Shown here one piece after another: positions 16,654-24,052 of a DNA stretch of 45,193 nucleotides (position 1 is its first letter; every line of letters begins with the position of its first letter). Origin of the DNA: an uncultured Clostridia bacterium. GTDB taxonomy: Bacteria; Bacillota; Clostridia; Oscillospirales; Ruminococcaceae. The notes under the pieces were generated by a model. That model did not search any database. It saw only the letters and a list, made by a program, of their open reading frames with translations, and was not told the origin of the DNA. The stretch lies in NCBI GenBank assembly GCA_947363605.1, contig CANAQK010000009.1, forward strand, positions 1 through 45,193, written 5' to 3'. A program made the position numbers and the translations under genes.

Positions 16654-16682
16654 ATTATAAAGAAAACCGGACGTTTTGTCAA
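16654..16682 (-). promoter_or_regulatory. Consensus promoter of the 55-aa membrane protein
   Basis: On the minus strand TTGACA (16682-16677), 17-bp spacer, TATAAT (16659-16654). Confidence 0.85.
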
Positions 16683-16708
16683 GGCTTGGCGGGTTTAAAA
16701 ATGGAACC

Positions 16709-17200
16709 TCAGCCTTGTGCCTGCTGCAAACTGATGATGTTGTTCCGATTCATGATGATGGCCGCTTCCAATGCAGCCATGGAGCCTTTGATTTCATCAA
16801 TATCCTGGGCCATGTCGTCAATGCGGGACAATTTCTCGGACAATGCCTGATAGCCGTCCGCCAGAACCCGGATTTTCGACTCAACACGGTTTTCGATATA
16901 GGTCATGATGCGGCTTTCCGTACTGGAAATCTCGGCACGGAGCTCTTCCTTCTGAGCGTCCATGCGCTGGATGAGTTTTTCTTCGGTAGCGGCCAGCTTC
17001 TCGTCCATGCGCTGGATGAGCTCCTCTTTCTGAGCGTCCATGCGCTGGATGAGCTCCTCTTTCTGAACGTCCATACGCTGGATGAGCTTTTCTTCAGTGG
17101 CGGCCAGCTTCTCATCCATGCGGTGCAGGATACGATTTTCGGAAGCAACCAATTTTTCGTCCATTATTTGGGAGATTGCCTGAAGCAATTCGCGATCCAT
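16709..17200 (-). CDS. Repetitive coiled-coil protein, 163 aa
   Basis: Almost wholly helical and charged. Residues about 20-95 consist of repeats built on RMDAQKEELIQ (11 residues) and RMDEKLAATEEKLIQ (15 residues), with RMD spaced 15, 11, 11, 15. Such hendecad/pentadecad periods give long parallel coiled coils. After it comes a helical segment (AEISSTESRIMTYIENRVES) and a second coiled region (KLSRIDDMAQDIDEIKGSMAALEAAI). There is no signal peptide or TM helix, so it is cytoplasmic. At DNA level 33-bp units are nearly identical, so copy number may vary between strains. The start is supported by AAAGGAG and a consensus promoter. It resembles coiled-coil proteins of unknown role in Clostridia; no function is assigned. 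Confidence 0.8.
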   Translation of the reverse strand: MDRELLQAISQIMDEKLVASENRILHRMDEKLAATEEKLIQRMDVQKEELIQRMDAQKEELIQRMDEKLAATEEKLIQRMDAQKEELRAEISSTESRIMTYIENRVESKIRVLADGYQALSEKLSRIDDMAQDIDEIKGSMAALEAAIIMNRNNIISLQQAQG

Positions 17201-17235
17201 GGGGAATCTCCTTTCTTTTAGTTTAAGCTGAATCT

Positions 17236-17264
17236 ATTATACTATACCTGACAGGACAGGTCAA
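17236..17264 (-). promoter_or_regulatory. Consensus promoter of the coiled-coil gene
   Basis: On the minus strand TTGACC (17264-17259), 17-bp spacer, TATAAT (17241-17236). The spacer contains CCTGTCCTGTCAGG, a near-palindrome. Confidence 0.85.
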
Positions 17265-17293
17265 CCTGAAGATCGATCCAATATTTGCGATTT

Positions 17294-17536
17294 TTATTTG
17301 ATTTCTTGTTCTAAGCTATCAAATTCTGCTGTAGAGAAAAAATCTCCTAATGTTATGCCGAGGCCGTCGCAAATTATTTTTACAGTACGAATCGTAGGAT
17401 TTTGGCTTTTTCCATACAAGATATTTTTAAGAGAGGAAGGAGACAGGCCAGATAAATTAGCTAATTTATTGAGGGATATCTGCCTTTCCGTGCAGAGTGC
17501 AAGAATTCGATGGCGGACTGCTTCGATGGTTTTCAT
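17294..17536 (-). CDS. XRE-family transcriptional regulator (copy 1)
   Basis: An 80-residue protein that is essentially one HTH_XRE/Cro-C1 domain: RHRILALCTERQISLNKLANLSGLSPSSLKNILYG, with turn and recognition helix at LSGLSPSSLKNIL, then NPTIRTVKIICDGLGITLGDFF, the typical helices 4 and 5. The tail EFDSLEQEIK is shared with the next gene. The ATG follows AAAGGA at 8 nt. It is a tandem paralogue of 17618-17860. Each has the motif TAGGCTATATATG about 60 bp upstream of its start, so autoregulation or cross-regulation is likely. Confidence 0.88.
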   Translation of the reverse strand: MKTIEAVRHRILALCTERQISLNKLANLSGLSPSSLKNILYGKSQNPTIRTVKIICDGLGITLGDFFSTAEFDSLEQEIK

Positions 17537-17596
17537 TTGGATAATCCTTTCAAATTAGCTTTCTATTCCAAGGTTATCCCAAATGACAGAATATTA

Positions 17597-17609
17597 TAGG
17601 CTATATATG
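17597..17609. promoter_or_regulatory. Operator-like motif upstream of XRE copy 1
   Basis: TAGGCTATATATG, identical to 17923-17935 and at the same distance (about 60 bp) from its gene start. Confidence 0.5.
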
Positions 17610-17617
17610 CCACCATT

Positions 17618-17860
17618 TTATTTTATTTCTTGTTCTAAACTTTTGAATTCTGGAGAAGAAAAGAATTCGTCTAAAGTAATTTCTAATCCGTCACAAAGTA
17701 TTTTTATTGTGCGTATGGTTGGGTTTGCAGTAGCTTTATAAAAAATATTTTTGACCGTTGATTTTGAAATCCCAGAAAGGAGAGCCAATTGCTGAATTGA
17801 AATAGAGCGTTCACCGCAAAGAGAAAGGAGCCGGTATCTGATTGCGGTTTGTAAGTTCAT
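17618..17860 (-). CDS. XRE-family transcriptional regulator (copy 2)
   Basis: An 80-residue Cro/C1-type DNA-binding protein closely related to copy 1: RYRLLSLCGERSISIQQLALL, then SGISKSTVKNIFY (recognition helix), NPTIRTIKILCDGLEITLDEFF and the shared tail EFKSLEQEIK. Of two adjacent ATGs the second (17860) has better spacing to AAAGGAG; the first is at 17863. Its gene faces the unknown 222-aa gene divergently; the 113-bp gap between them holds an inverted repeat of TAGGCTAT/ATAGCCTA, which may control both. Confidence 0.88.
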   Translation of the reverse strand: MNLQTAIRYRLLSLCGERSISIQQLALLSGISKSTVKNIFYKATANPTIRTIKILCDGLEITLDEFFSSPEFKSLEQEIK

Positions 17861-17922
17861 CATTTCGCTCCTTTCTGAATTTGGCAGTTTTATTTCAGAA
17901 TAACGAAATCAGCTTGATTTTG

Positions 17923-17962
17923 TAGGCTATATATGATACTATTCAGTCTATAAATAGCCTAT
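17923..17962. promoter_or_regulatory. Inverted-repeat operator between XRE copy 2 and the 222-aa gene
   Basis: TAGGCTAT (17923-17930) is repeated inverted as ATAGCCTA (17954-17961). The right arm touches the AAGGAGG ribosome site of the 222-aa gene. The left arm extends to TAGGCTATATATG, the motif also found upstream of XRE copy 1. Confidence 0.6.
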
Positions 17963-17976
17963 AAGGAGGTACTATT

Positions 17977-18645
17977 ATGCTAAACAACAAGGAAGAGGAT
18001 TTCGATCTGTTGGGCTCCAACGCACTGGGCACTCATCCCAAAATTTTCACTATGGACCGGTTTTCCACACTGGACCCCAAGGATCTTTCCATCGCCTATG
18101 ACATCCGGAGCTGGCTGATCCCCAATCTTCCCCCAAACCGGAAAACCCTGCTTCTGGCCCTGGTGGAAAACGCCAGCCATGCGGCGGACTGGTTCGGGAA
18201 AGGGGTGCTTTCCCGCCTGTTTTATCCCCAGAATACCGACCGGTTCAAATCGGTGGTATTAACCCCGGGAATGGGCGGCAGCTGTCCGGATTTCATGAAG
18301 CTTTCCGCTTATTTTTCAGAGTTCGCCCCCGATCAGGCGCTTTGCGTGCGGGGCATCCTCGCCGAAAAGCCGGAGGTACTGTGCCGCGAAATCCGTGTTT
18401 CCTCCCACCAAAACGGGAAAGATTACGGCCTTTGGGCGTTAATATCCGAAGCCCTGATCCGGGTGAACCCAATGACGCATATCATCTATATGGATGTGCC
18501 CCTAACCTTCCTGACCAAACGCGGTTCCATGGTCCCGTCCAATCTGACCGCTGAAATGGAAGCGGCCGGCCGGATTTTGGCGCTGGCGATCAACGGCGCG
18601 CTGATGCCCAAGGCGGATCTCGGCGCGATCTGTTACGCTCTGTAA
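17977..18645 (+). CDS. Unknown conserved-looking cytoplasmic protein, 222 aa
   Basis: Strong AAGGAGG ribosome site and good coding composition, but I do not recognise the family. It has no signal peptide or TM helix. Visible parts: an N-terminal segment with FSTLDPKDLSIAYDIRSWL, a hydrophobic core strand-helix (KTLLLALVENASHAADWFG), a Gly-rich turn (VVLTPGMGGSCPDFMKLSAYF), a Cys pair (CVRGILAEKPEVLC), and a C-terminal helical part ending ILALAINGALMPKADLGAICYAL. The mixed alpha/beta pattern could suit an enzyme. It is divergent from the tandem XRE genes and separated by their inverted-repeat operator, so it is probably their regulatory target. A CAGGGGGA/TCCCCCTG hairpin follows the stop. Confidence 0.7.
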   Translation: MLNNKEEDFDLLGSNALGTHPKIFTMDRFSTLDPKDLSIAYDIRSWLIPNLPPNRKTLLLALVENASHAADWFGKGVLSRLFYPQNTDRFKSVVLTPGMGGSCPDFMKLSAYFSEFAPDQALCVRGILAEKPEVLCREIRVSSHQNGKDYGLWALISEALIRVNPMTHIIYMDVPLTFLTKRGSMVPSNLTAEMEAAGRILALAINGALMPKADLGAICYAL

Positions 18646-18830
18646 CAGGGGGATTTTCCCCCTGCGGGCGGAAGGCAGAAAATGGCCTTTATTCCCCATA
18701 AATCCAGCGTTTTTAGCAGGCTTTTCCGGGAAAAAATAGGTAGCAATCAATTTACAATTTCTTCACCACTTTTGGCTCCAACGCGCCTATACTTTGGGAT
18801 AGGATCATAACTGGAAATGGAGTAAAAAGA

Positions 18831-20378
18831 ATGGAGAAAAAAGCAAAACGCATTTGGATCGGGGCTGCGGCGCTGGCTGCCGCAGCAGGGATTGTGATTG
18901 TAACCGTCAGTGCTTTCAGCCGGAAAACCGTACAGGCCAGCGCAAAAACGGACGTTTTGGCTCCGATGACGCTGCAAAATACGGTCAGCGCTACCGGGAT
19001 TGTCGAAAGCAGCCAAATATCGAACGTGTATTCCACATTGGGGACTTTGGTAGAACAGATTCATGTGGAGGTTGGGGATCGGGTGAACGAGGGTGATCTG
19101 CTCTGCGTGCTGGATACCGAAAACCTTCAATTCCAGATTTCCCAGCAGGAAGCGGCATTGGGCGCCGCGGCCAACGCTTCACAACAGCAGATTGACCTCA
19201 GCCAGAAGGCGTATGATACCGCAAAAGAGAACTACCAGAATGGGACGAATTCCAGCATTGTCCAGGCGCAGACTGCGCTGGCGACAGCGCAGAATTCCCT
19301 GCGGAGTGCGGAAGATACCCTGAAAAATCTGGACGACAGCGTTTCCGATTCGGAAAAGGATTATGTAGAAGCCCGCAACGATTGGAAGGAATCCAAGGAA
19401 ATGACTGCCCTGGCTTGGGAAACACTGAAAAATGCGGAGAAAAATGAAAATATGCCGGCTGATCGGTATAAAGAAATCGAAGCGGCCTATCAGACAGCGC
19501 TTCAAACTGAAGAGGCATTGAAAATGCAGTATGAAAGCTACCGGCAGATGTACCGTGCGGTGGACCAGCAGTATACCCAGGCTGAAACTGCGGTGGAAAA
19601 CGCCCGCGCCAATTACGAAAGTGCCAAAAAGCAGCTGGAAGTGGCGGAGCTGTCGGTGGACCAGCAAATTGACAATTATGCGGATAATGTGGAAACCGCC
19701 AAGATTTCCTCCAATCAGGAGGCCAGCCGGATTGCCCTCCAGCAGCTTAAAAGCCAGCTGAAGGACGCCAGCGTCAAGGCGCCGGCTTCCGGCACCATAA
19801 CGGCGGTCTATGCCAAAGAAGGGATGCCGGGCAGCGGGCTGCTGTTTGTCATTGAAAATACCGACGAACTCCGGATTACCACAACGATCAAGGAATATGA
19901 TGTGACCCATACTCAGCCGGGAATGCCGGTGGTGATTAAATCCGACGCAACCGGGGACAGCGAGTTCGCCGGCGTGCTGGACGAGATCGCGCCGACAGCG
20001 CTGAAAGCGGCGGATGGTTCGACTATTTCCAGCACGAATGTGGAATTCCAGGCCAAGGTCAACGTCACGGAGAAGGATACCGGGCTGCGGGTTGGGATGA
20101 ATACTCGGCTCCAGATCATCCTGGAGGAGAAGCAGGGCGTTTACGGCGTCCCTTATGACGCGGTTTCTGAGCGGGATGGGCAAAGCTTTATTTTTGTGGT
20201 GGAAACGAATGAAAAGGGAGAGCAGATCGCCCGCGAAGTGCCCGTGGAAACCGGGATTGAAACCGATTTTTACATAGAAATTTCGGGCGGGGAGCTTGCC
20301 GATGGAATGGAGGTGCTCTCCAACGCAGAAGGCGTGCAGGCAGGAGCACGGGTCGGGATGGCCAGGGACAGGGTATGA
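18831..20378 (+). CDS. MacA/HlyD-type membrane fusion protein of an ABC exporter
   Basis: A 515-residue periplasmic-adaptor-like protein of Gram-positive MacA/YknX type. An N-terminal TM helix (WIGAAALAAAAGIVIVTVSAF) is followed by the first lipoyl half (VEQIHVEVGDRVNEGDLLCVLD), a long coiled-coil hairpin from about 100 to 310 rich in Gln/Glu/Ala, the second lipoyl half (VKAPASGTITAVYAKEG), then beta-barrel and membrane-proximal domains. It links a MacB-like transporter to the cell wall side. It overlaps the ATPase gene by 4 bp (ATGA), so the three genes form one operon. Exported substrates in such systems are often antimicrobial peptides or lipids; here this is inference. Confidence 0.93.
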   Translation: MEKKAKRIWIGAAALAAAAGIVIVTVSAFSRKTVQASAKTDVLAPMTLQNTVSATGIVESSQISNVYSTLGTLVEQIHVEVGDRVNEGDLLCVLDTENLQFQISQQEAALGAAANASQQQIDLSQKAYDTAKENYQNGTNSSIVQAQTALATAQNSLRSAEDTLKNLDDSVSDSEKDYVEARNDWKESKEMTALAWETLKNAEKNENMPADRYKEIEAAYQTALQTEEALKMQYESYRQMYRAVDQQYTQAETAVENARANYESAKKQLEVAELSVDQQIDNYADNVETAKISSNQEASRIALQQLKSQLKDASVKAPASGTITAVYAKEGMPGSGLLFVIENTDELRITTTIKEYDVTHTQPGMPVVIKSDATGDSEFAGVLDEIAPTALKAADGSTISSTNVEFQAKVNVTEKDTGLRVGMNTRLQIILEEKQGVYGVPYDAVSERDGQSFIFVVETNEKGEQIAREVPVETGIETDFYIEISGGELADGMEVLSNAEGVQAGARVGMARDRV

Positions 20379-21085
20379 GTGAAACGAAACAGGTCATCAT
20401 CCAGATGAAAGGGATCCGGAAATCCTTTTACATTGGACAGCCGCATGAGCTGGAAATCCTGCATGGGATTGGCCTTTCGGTCCGGAAGGGGGAGTTCGTG
20501 TCGATCGTCGGCGCGTCCGGCTCCGGGAAGTCTACCCTGATGAATATTATTGGCGCGCTGGACCGTCCGACCTCGGGGGAGTATATCCTGGATGGGGTGG
20601 ATATTTCCAAAGCAGGGGACGGCGAGCTTTCCGGCATCCGGAACCGGAAGATCGGGTTTGTATTCCAAACCTTCAATCTGATCCCCCGGACCTCCGCGCT
20701 GAAAAACGTGGAGCTTCCAATGCTGTATTCCGGCACCTCCAAAACCTTGCGGACAGCACGGGCCAAGGAGCTGCTGGAAATTGTGGAAATGGGGGAACGG
20801 ATGAGCCATCAGCCCAGTGAGCTGTCGGGCGGCCAGAAACAGCGGGTGGCGATTGCCCGCGCCATGGCGAACGACCCGGCCATTATTCTGGCGGATGAAC
20901 CCACTGGCGCGTTGGATTCCGAAACCGGGAGGCTGGTAATGGATCTGTTCCACAAGCTGCACCGCGAACAGGGGAAGACCATCGTCCTGATTACCCATAA
21001 CCAGGAGCTGGCGCTGGAAACCGAACGGATCCTGACTCTGCGGGACGGGAATTTTATCAGTGATGAAAAAGGGGGGCAGGTCTGA
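20375..21085 (+). CDS. ABC transporter ATP-binding protein, MacB/LolD type
   Basis: A 236-residue ATPase with Walker [10 protein letters not shown], the Q loop [13 protein letters not shown], signature LSGGQKQR, Walker [10 protein letters not shown] and the switch histidine in LITHN. The segment between Q loop and signature ([13 protein letters not shown]) is typical of the MacB/LolD group that pairs with FtsX-like permeases. It energises export by mechanotransmission. Start overlaps the adaptor stop; its stop overlaps the permease start by one base. Confidence 0.97.
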   Translation: MSETKQVIIQMKGIRKSFYIGQPHELEILHGIGLSVRKGEFVSIVGASGSGKSTLMNIIGALDRPTSGEYILDGVDISKAGDGELSGIRNRKIGFVFQTFNLIPRTSALKNVELPMLYSGTSKTLRTARAKELLEIVEMGERMSHQPSELSGGQKQRVAIARAMANDPAIILADEPTGALDSETGRLVMDLFHKLHREQGKTIVLITHNQELALETERILTLRDGNFISDEKGGQV

Positions 21086-22383
21086 TGGATTTTATCGAAA
21101 ACATCCGGCTGGCTGTTACCGGCCTGTTGTCTAATAAAATGCGCGCCCTGCTGACCATGCTGGGGATTATCATCGGGATTGCTGCTGTCATTACGATTGT
21201 GACCCTGGGCGACGCTATTACCAGTACGGTATCCAGCACCATGGAGGAGATGGGCGGGAAAAACATCACCGTCCTGCTGGAGGAGAAGAATCCGGAAGTC
21301 GTCCTGCCTGGGATGAGCCAGACGCTGGGGGTCAGCATGGGCTTCGACATCATGGGGAATATGGCGGAAAGCGACCTGATCTCGGACGAGATGATCGGCC
21401 AGTTATGGGATCGGTATGGCGATGAAATCCAGGCGCTGAGTATGATTGAGCAGGTCGGGAACGGCAAGGCGCAGGACGGGCGGGCTTATTCCAATCTGTC
21501 GGTTTCGGGAGTGAATGGGGATTATGAAAAGTCGGAATCCCTGACCTTGCTGGAAGGGCGGTTTATCAACGACCGGGATATTGATCGTGCCGTAAATGTA
21601 GCGGTGATTTCGGACAAAACGGCGAAAGCGATTTTTGGGCAGGCCGATAAGGCCTTAGCACAGGAAATCAAAGTCCATATGGATACTGAAATCCAGACCT
21701 ATACCGTGGTCGGGATTTATGAATACGAAGAGCTGGTCATGCCAATGACCACACAGGTGGCGGAGGAGGATGTCCGTACGGCGTTCTATATCCCGCTGAG
21801 CACCGCCCGGAAGCAAACCGGCGCGCCGGATGGGTGCAAGAGCTTTACCCTGATGGCGAAGCAGAATATCCAGCCTTCCGAATTGGCGGACAAGGTGGAA
21901 AGCTTCTTTGACATTTATTACCGGGATAATGTCAACTATCGTTGTTCTGCTACCAGCATGGATACTATTATTGAGCAGATGGATGACATCATGGGGACGG
22001 TTTCGGTCGCGATTGCGGTTATTGCCGGGATTTCGCTGCTGGTCGGCGGGATCGGCGTCATGAATATCATGCTGGTTTCCATTACCGAGCGGACCCGCGA
22101 AATCGGCACCCGGAAAGCGCTTGGGGCAACCAACGGGAACATCCGGATTCAATTTGTGGTGGAAGCGGTGATTATCTGCCTGATTGGCGGGATTATCGGC
22201 ATCATCCTGGGGATTTTGTGCGGGGTGTTCGGCTCAAGTATATTGGGCTATCCGGCTTTCCCGGGCGTCGGGATTATCCTGATCGCCGTGACGTTTTCCA
22301 TGCTGATAGGGGTGTTTTTCGGCTATTATCCGGCCAACAAGGCGGCGCGTATGGATCCGATCGAAGCGCTGCGGTATGAATAG
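21085..22383 (+). CDS. ABC transporter permease, MacB/FtsX type
   Basis: A 432-residue permease: an N-terminal TM helix ([20 protein letters not shown], the classic start of the family), a large extracytoplasmic MacB_PCD-like domain about 45-300, then three TM helices around 305-420 ([25 protein letters not shown], ending with the coupling helix [20 protein letters not shown]) and [17 protein letters not shown] at the C-terminus, a strong family signature. It completes the adaptor-ATPase-permease exporter. Confidence 0.96.
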   Translation: MDFIENIRLAVTGLLSNKMRALLTMLGIIIGIAAVITIVTLGDAITSTVSSTMEEMGGKNITVLLEEKNPEVVLPGMSQTLGVSMGFDIMGNMAESDLISDEMIGQLWDRYGDEIQALSMIEQVGNGKAQDGRAYSNLSVSGVNGDYEKSESLTLLEGRFINDRDIDRAVNVAVISDKTAKAIFGQADKALAQEIKVHMDTEIQTYTVVGIYEYEELVMPMTTQVAEEDVRTAFYIPLSTARKQTGAPDGCKSFTLMAKQNIQPSELADKVESFFDIYYRDNVNYRCSATSMDTIIEQMDDIMGTVSVAIAVIAGISLLVGGIGVMNIMLVSITERTREIGTRKALGATNGNIRIQFVVEAVIICLIGGIIGIILGILCGVFGSSILGYPAFPGVGIILIAVTFSMLIGVFFGYYPANKAARMDPIEALRYE

Positions 22384-22392
22384 ACTGTTTTC

Positions 22393-22426
22393 AAGAGGGC
22401 TTTTTCATGGGAAAGGCCCTCTTTTT
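22393..22426 (+). terminator. Terminator of the exporter operon
   Basis: AAGAGGGC pairs with GCCCTCTT around a 14-nt loop, then a T run. Stem is short but well placed just after the stop. Confidence 0.65.
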
Positions 22427-22500
22427 ACGGGCGGAAAACAACAGGTTTTTGTGAAAAATCCAACTCCCTGTGAAAAACTCTACTTTTTTCGTCAAGAAGT

Positions 22501-22529
22501 TTGACAATCCTGGCGGTTCGTATTAGAAT
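22501..22529 (+). promoter_or_regulatory. Consensus promoter upstream of element F and fliB
   Basis: TTGACA (22501-22506), 17-bp spacer, TAGAAT (22524-22529). The predicted start (about 22536) coincides with the left end of element F, so the transcript would contain the whole element before fliB. Confidence 0.75.
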
Positions 22530-22534
22530 AAGGA

Positions 22535-22809
22535 TACCATCGATTGACAAGGGGCAATACGGTTTTTCGAGGCTAAAATTGCCGCTGACATCGTTATCCT
22601 CGTTGCTGGGCGTCAGCCCAGCTGCCTCGTCCGCCTTGTCAGCAACAATTTTCTCTCCCGAAAAACTCCTTGGGACCTGCCAGCAAGCATAAATTGGGGC
22701 TGGCAAGGCCGCAGGATGTAGGCGTGCTGGCGCACGCCAAATCCGAGAACGCAGCCCAGCGCCGATTTAGGACGCTGGAAGGCGTGTTTCCCCTTGTTAA
22801 TCGATGGTA
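22535..22809. mobile_element. Family F: 275-bp MITE-like element with long inverted ends
   Basis: The left end TACCATCGATTGACAAGGGG (22535-22554, continuing CAATACG) matches the reverse complement of the right end (CCCCTTGTTAATCGATGGTA, ending 22809) with about three mismatches over 27 bp. The outermost TA could be a target duplication, as for Tc1/mariner-IS630 type elements. There is no transposase inside; it contains several smaller GC hairpins (e.g. GGGCGTCAGCCC). It separates a consensus promoter from fliB. Confidence 0.8.
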
Positions 22810-22846
22810 ATATGTGCATAGGTATGGGAGGGGAGGGAGAGAAGAA

Positions 22847-24052
22847 ATGAAGGTCAAGCAGCCTTCTTATTATCCAAGCTTCCGATGCAGTGCGGGAAGC
22901 TGCCGGGACAGCTGTTGTATCGGGTGGGAAATTTCATTGGACAGCGAAACGGCAAACCGCTACCGCGGGGTGGAAGGGCCCCTGGGGGAACGGCTCCGAC
23001 AGGCCATGCAGGTGACAGAAGAAAACGAAACCCTGTTTCAGCTGGGGCCGGGTCAACGCTGCCCCTTTTTGAATTCAGACGGCCTTTGTGATTTGATCTG
23101 CCAGCTGGGGGAGGATTCCCTCGGTGAAATTTGCCGGGAGCATCCCCGCTTCCATCAATGGTATCCCGGGTTCCGGGAGGACGGGCTGGGGCTTTGCTGT
23201 GAGGAAGCAGCCCGCCTGCTGCTTTCCCAGGAGAAACCGCTGGAATTTATCCTGACAGAAGAACCGGATCCAGAGGGAGAGGGGGAACCGCTGGAATTTT
23301 CTCCCGAGCGCGCCCGCCTGCTCTGGGAGGCGCGGTCAACAGGGCTGCGGATCTTGCAGAACCGTCGTCATCCGGTTTGGGAACGGTTGGCCATGCTGCT
23401 GAGATTCGGCAGAATGCTGGAGGGCTTTCTTCCCGTGGTGGAAAGTGAAGCCGGGCAGGACTGCGCCAAGCTCTATGCGGAGGCAGAGAGGCTGGTGAGG
23501 GAATACGCCTCGCCGGACCGCCAGGATGGATTGCTTGAAATGGCCGGGCAGATCGTTTCAGATTCTGATTTGCAGGACCGACAGCGGATGATCGGCCGGA
23601 TTTTAACTTTCTTTTCAACACTGGAGCCGAACCGTCCCGTATGGCTGGAGCGGCTGGAAGGGCTCCGTTCCAAGCAAGCCCTGTTGGCGGGTTCCTGGGA
23701 GGAAATCCGCCGGGAGGGTTCCGGAACCGTCTATGAACAGCTGGCTGTTTATTTCTTCGACCGGTATTTCCTGGATTCCTGCTGGTATTGGGATGACCCG
23801 ATGGGAGCGGTCGCTTTTTGTGCCCTGAGTGTCCTGCTGTTAAGCCTGCTGGATGCTGGGACAAAGCTGAAAAAAGGGGCGGTTTCGCTGGAAGACCGGA
23901 TTGAATCGGCGAAAAGCTATTCCCGCGAGATCGAATACAGCCTGGAAAATAGGGAGCAGTTGGGGGAATGGCTGGCGGAAAACGAGGAGCTTCAGCCTGA
24001 ACGGCTGATCCGGATGCTGACGGCGGGAGAGCAAGGGAGGCGTTTCTCATGA
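22847..24052 (+). CDS. fliB: Flagellin lysine-N-methylase (FliB family)
   Basis: A 401-residue protein with the FliB N-terminal signature: YYPSFRCSAGSCRDSCCIGWEISLD, then CPFLNSDGLCDLI, ICREHPRFHQWYPGF and LCCEEAARLLL. The four clusters of cysteines suggest a metal or Fe-S centre. FliB methylates lysines of flagellin in Salmonella; many Clostridia carry homologues, some without known target. The ATG at 22847 follows GGGAGGGAG; an upstream in-frame start at 22814 lies at the edge of element F. It overlaps nhaC by 4 bp (ATGA), so the two are translationally coupled. No flagellar genes are in the window, so the methylation target is open. Confidence 0.88.
   Translation: MKVKQPSYYPSFRCSAGSCRDSCCIGWEISLDSETANRYRGVEGPLGERLRQAMQVTEENETLFQLGPGQRCPFLNSDGLCDLICQLGEDSLGEICREHPRFHQWYPGFREDGLGLCCEEAARLLLSQEKPLEFILTEEPDPEGEGEPLEFSPERARLLWEARSTGLRILQNRRHPVWERLAMLLRFGRMLEGFLPVVESEAGQDCAKLYAEAERLVREYASPDRQDGLLEMAGQIVSDSDLQDRQRMIGRILTFFSTLEPNRPVWLERLEGLRSKQALLAGSWEEIRREGSGTVYEQLAVYFFDRYFLDSCWYWDDPMGAVAFCALSVLLLSLLDAGTKLKKGAVSLEDRIESAKSYSREIEYSLENREQLGEWLAENEELQPERLIRMLTAGEQGRRFS

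Noticed and set aside
22425..22846. Several 60-90 codon frames inside element F
   Set aside because: They lie on both strands of an inverted-ended, hairpin-rich element, without ribosome sites or family features.
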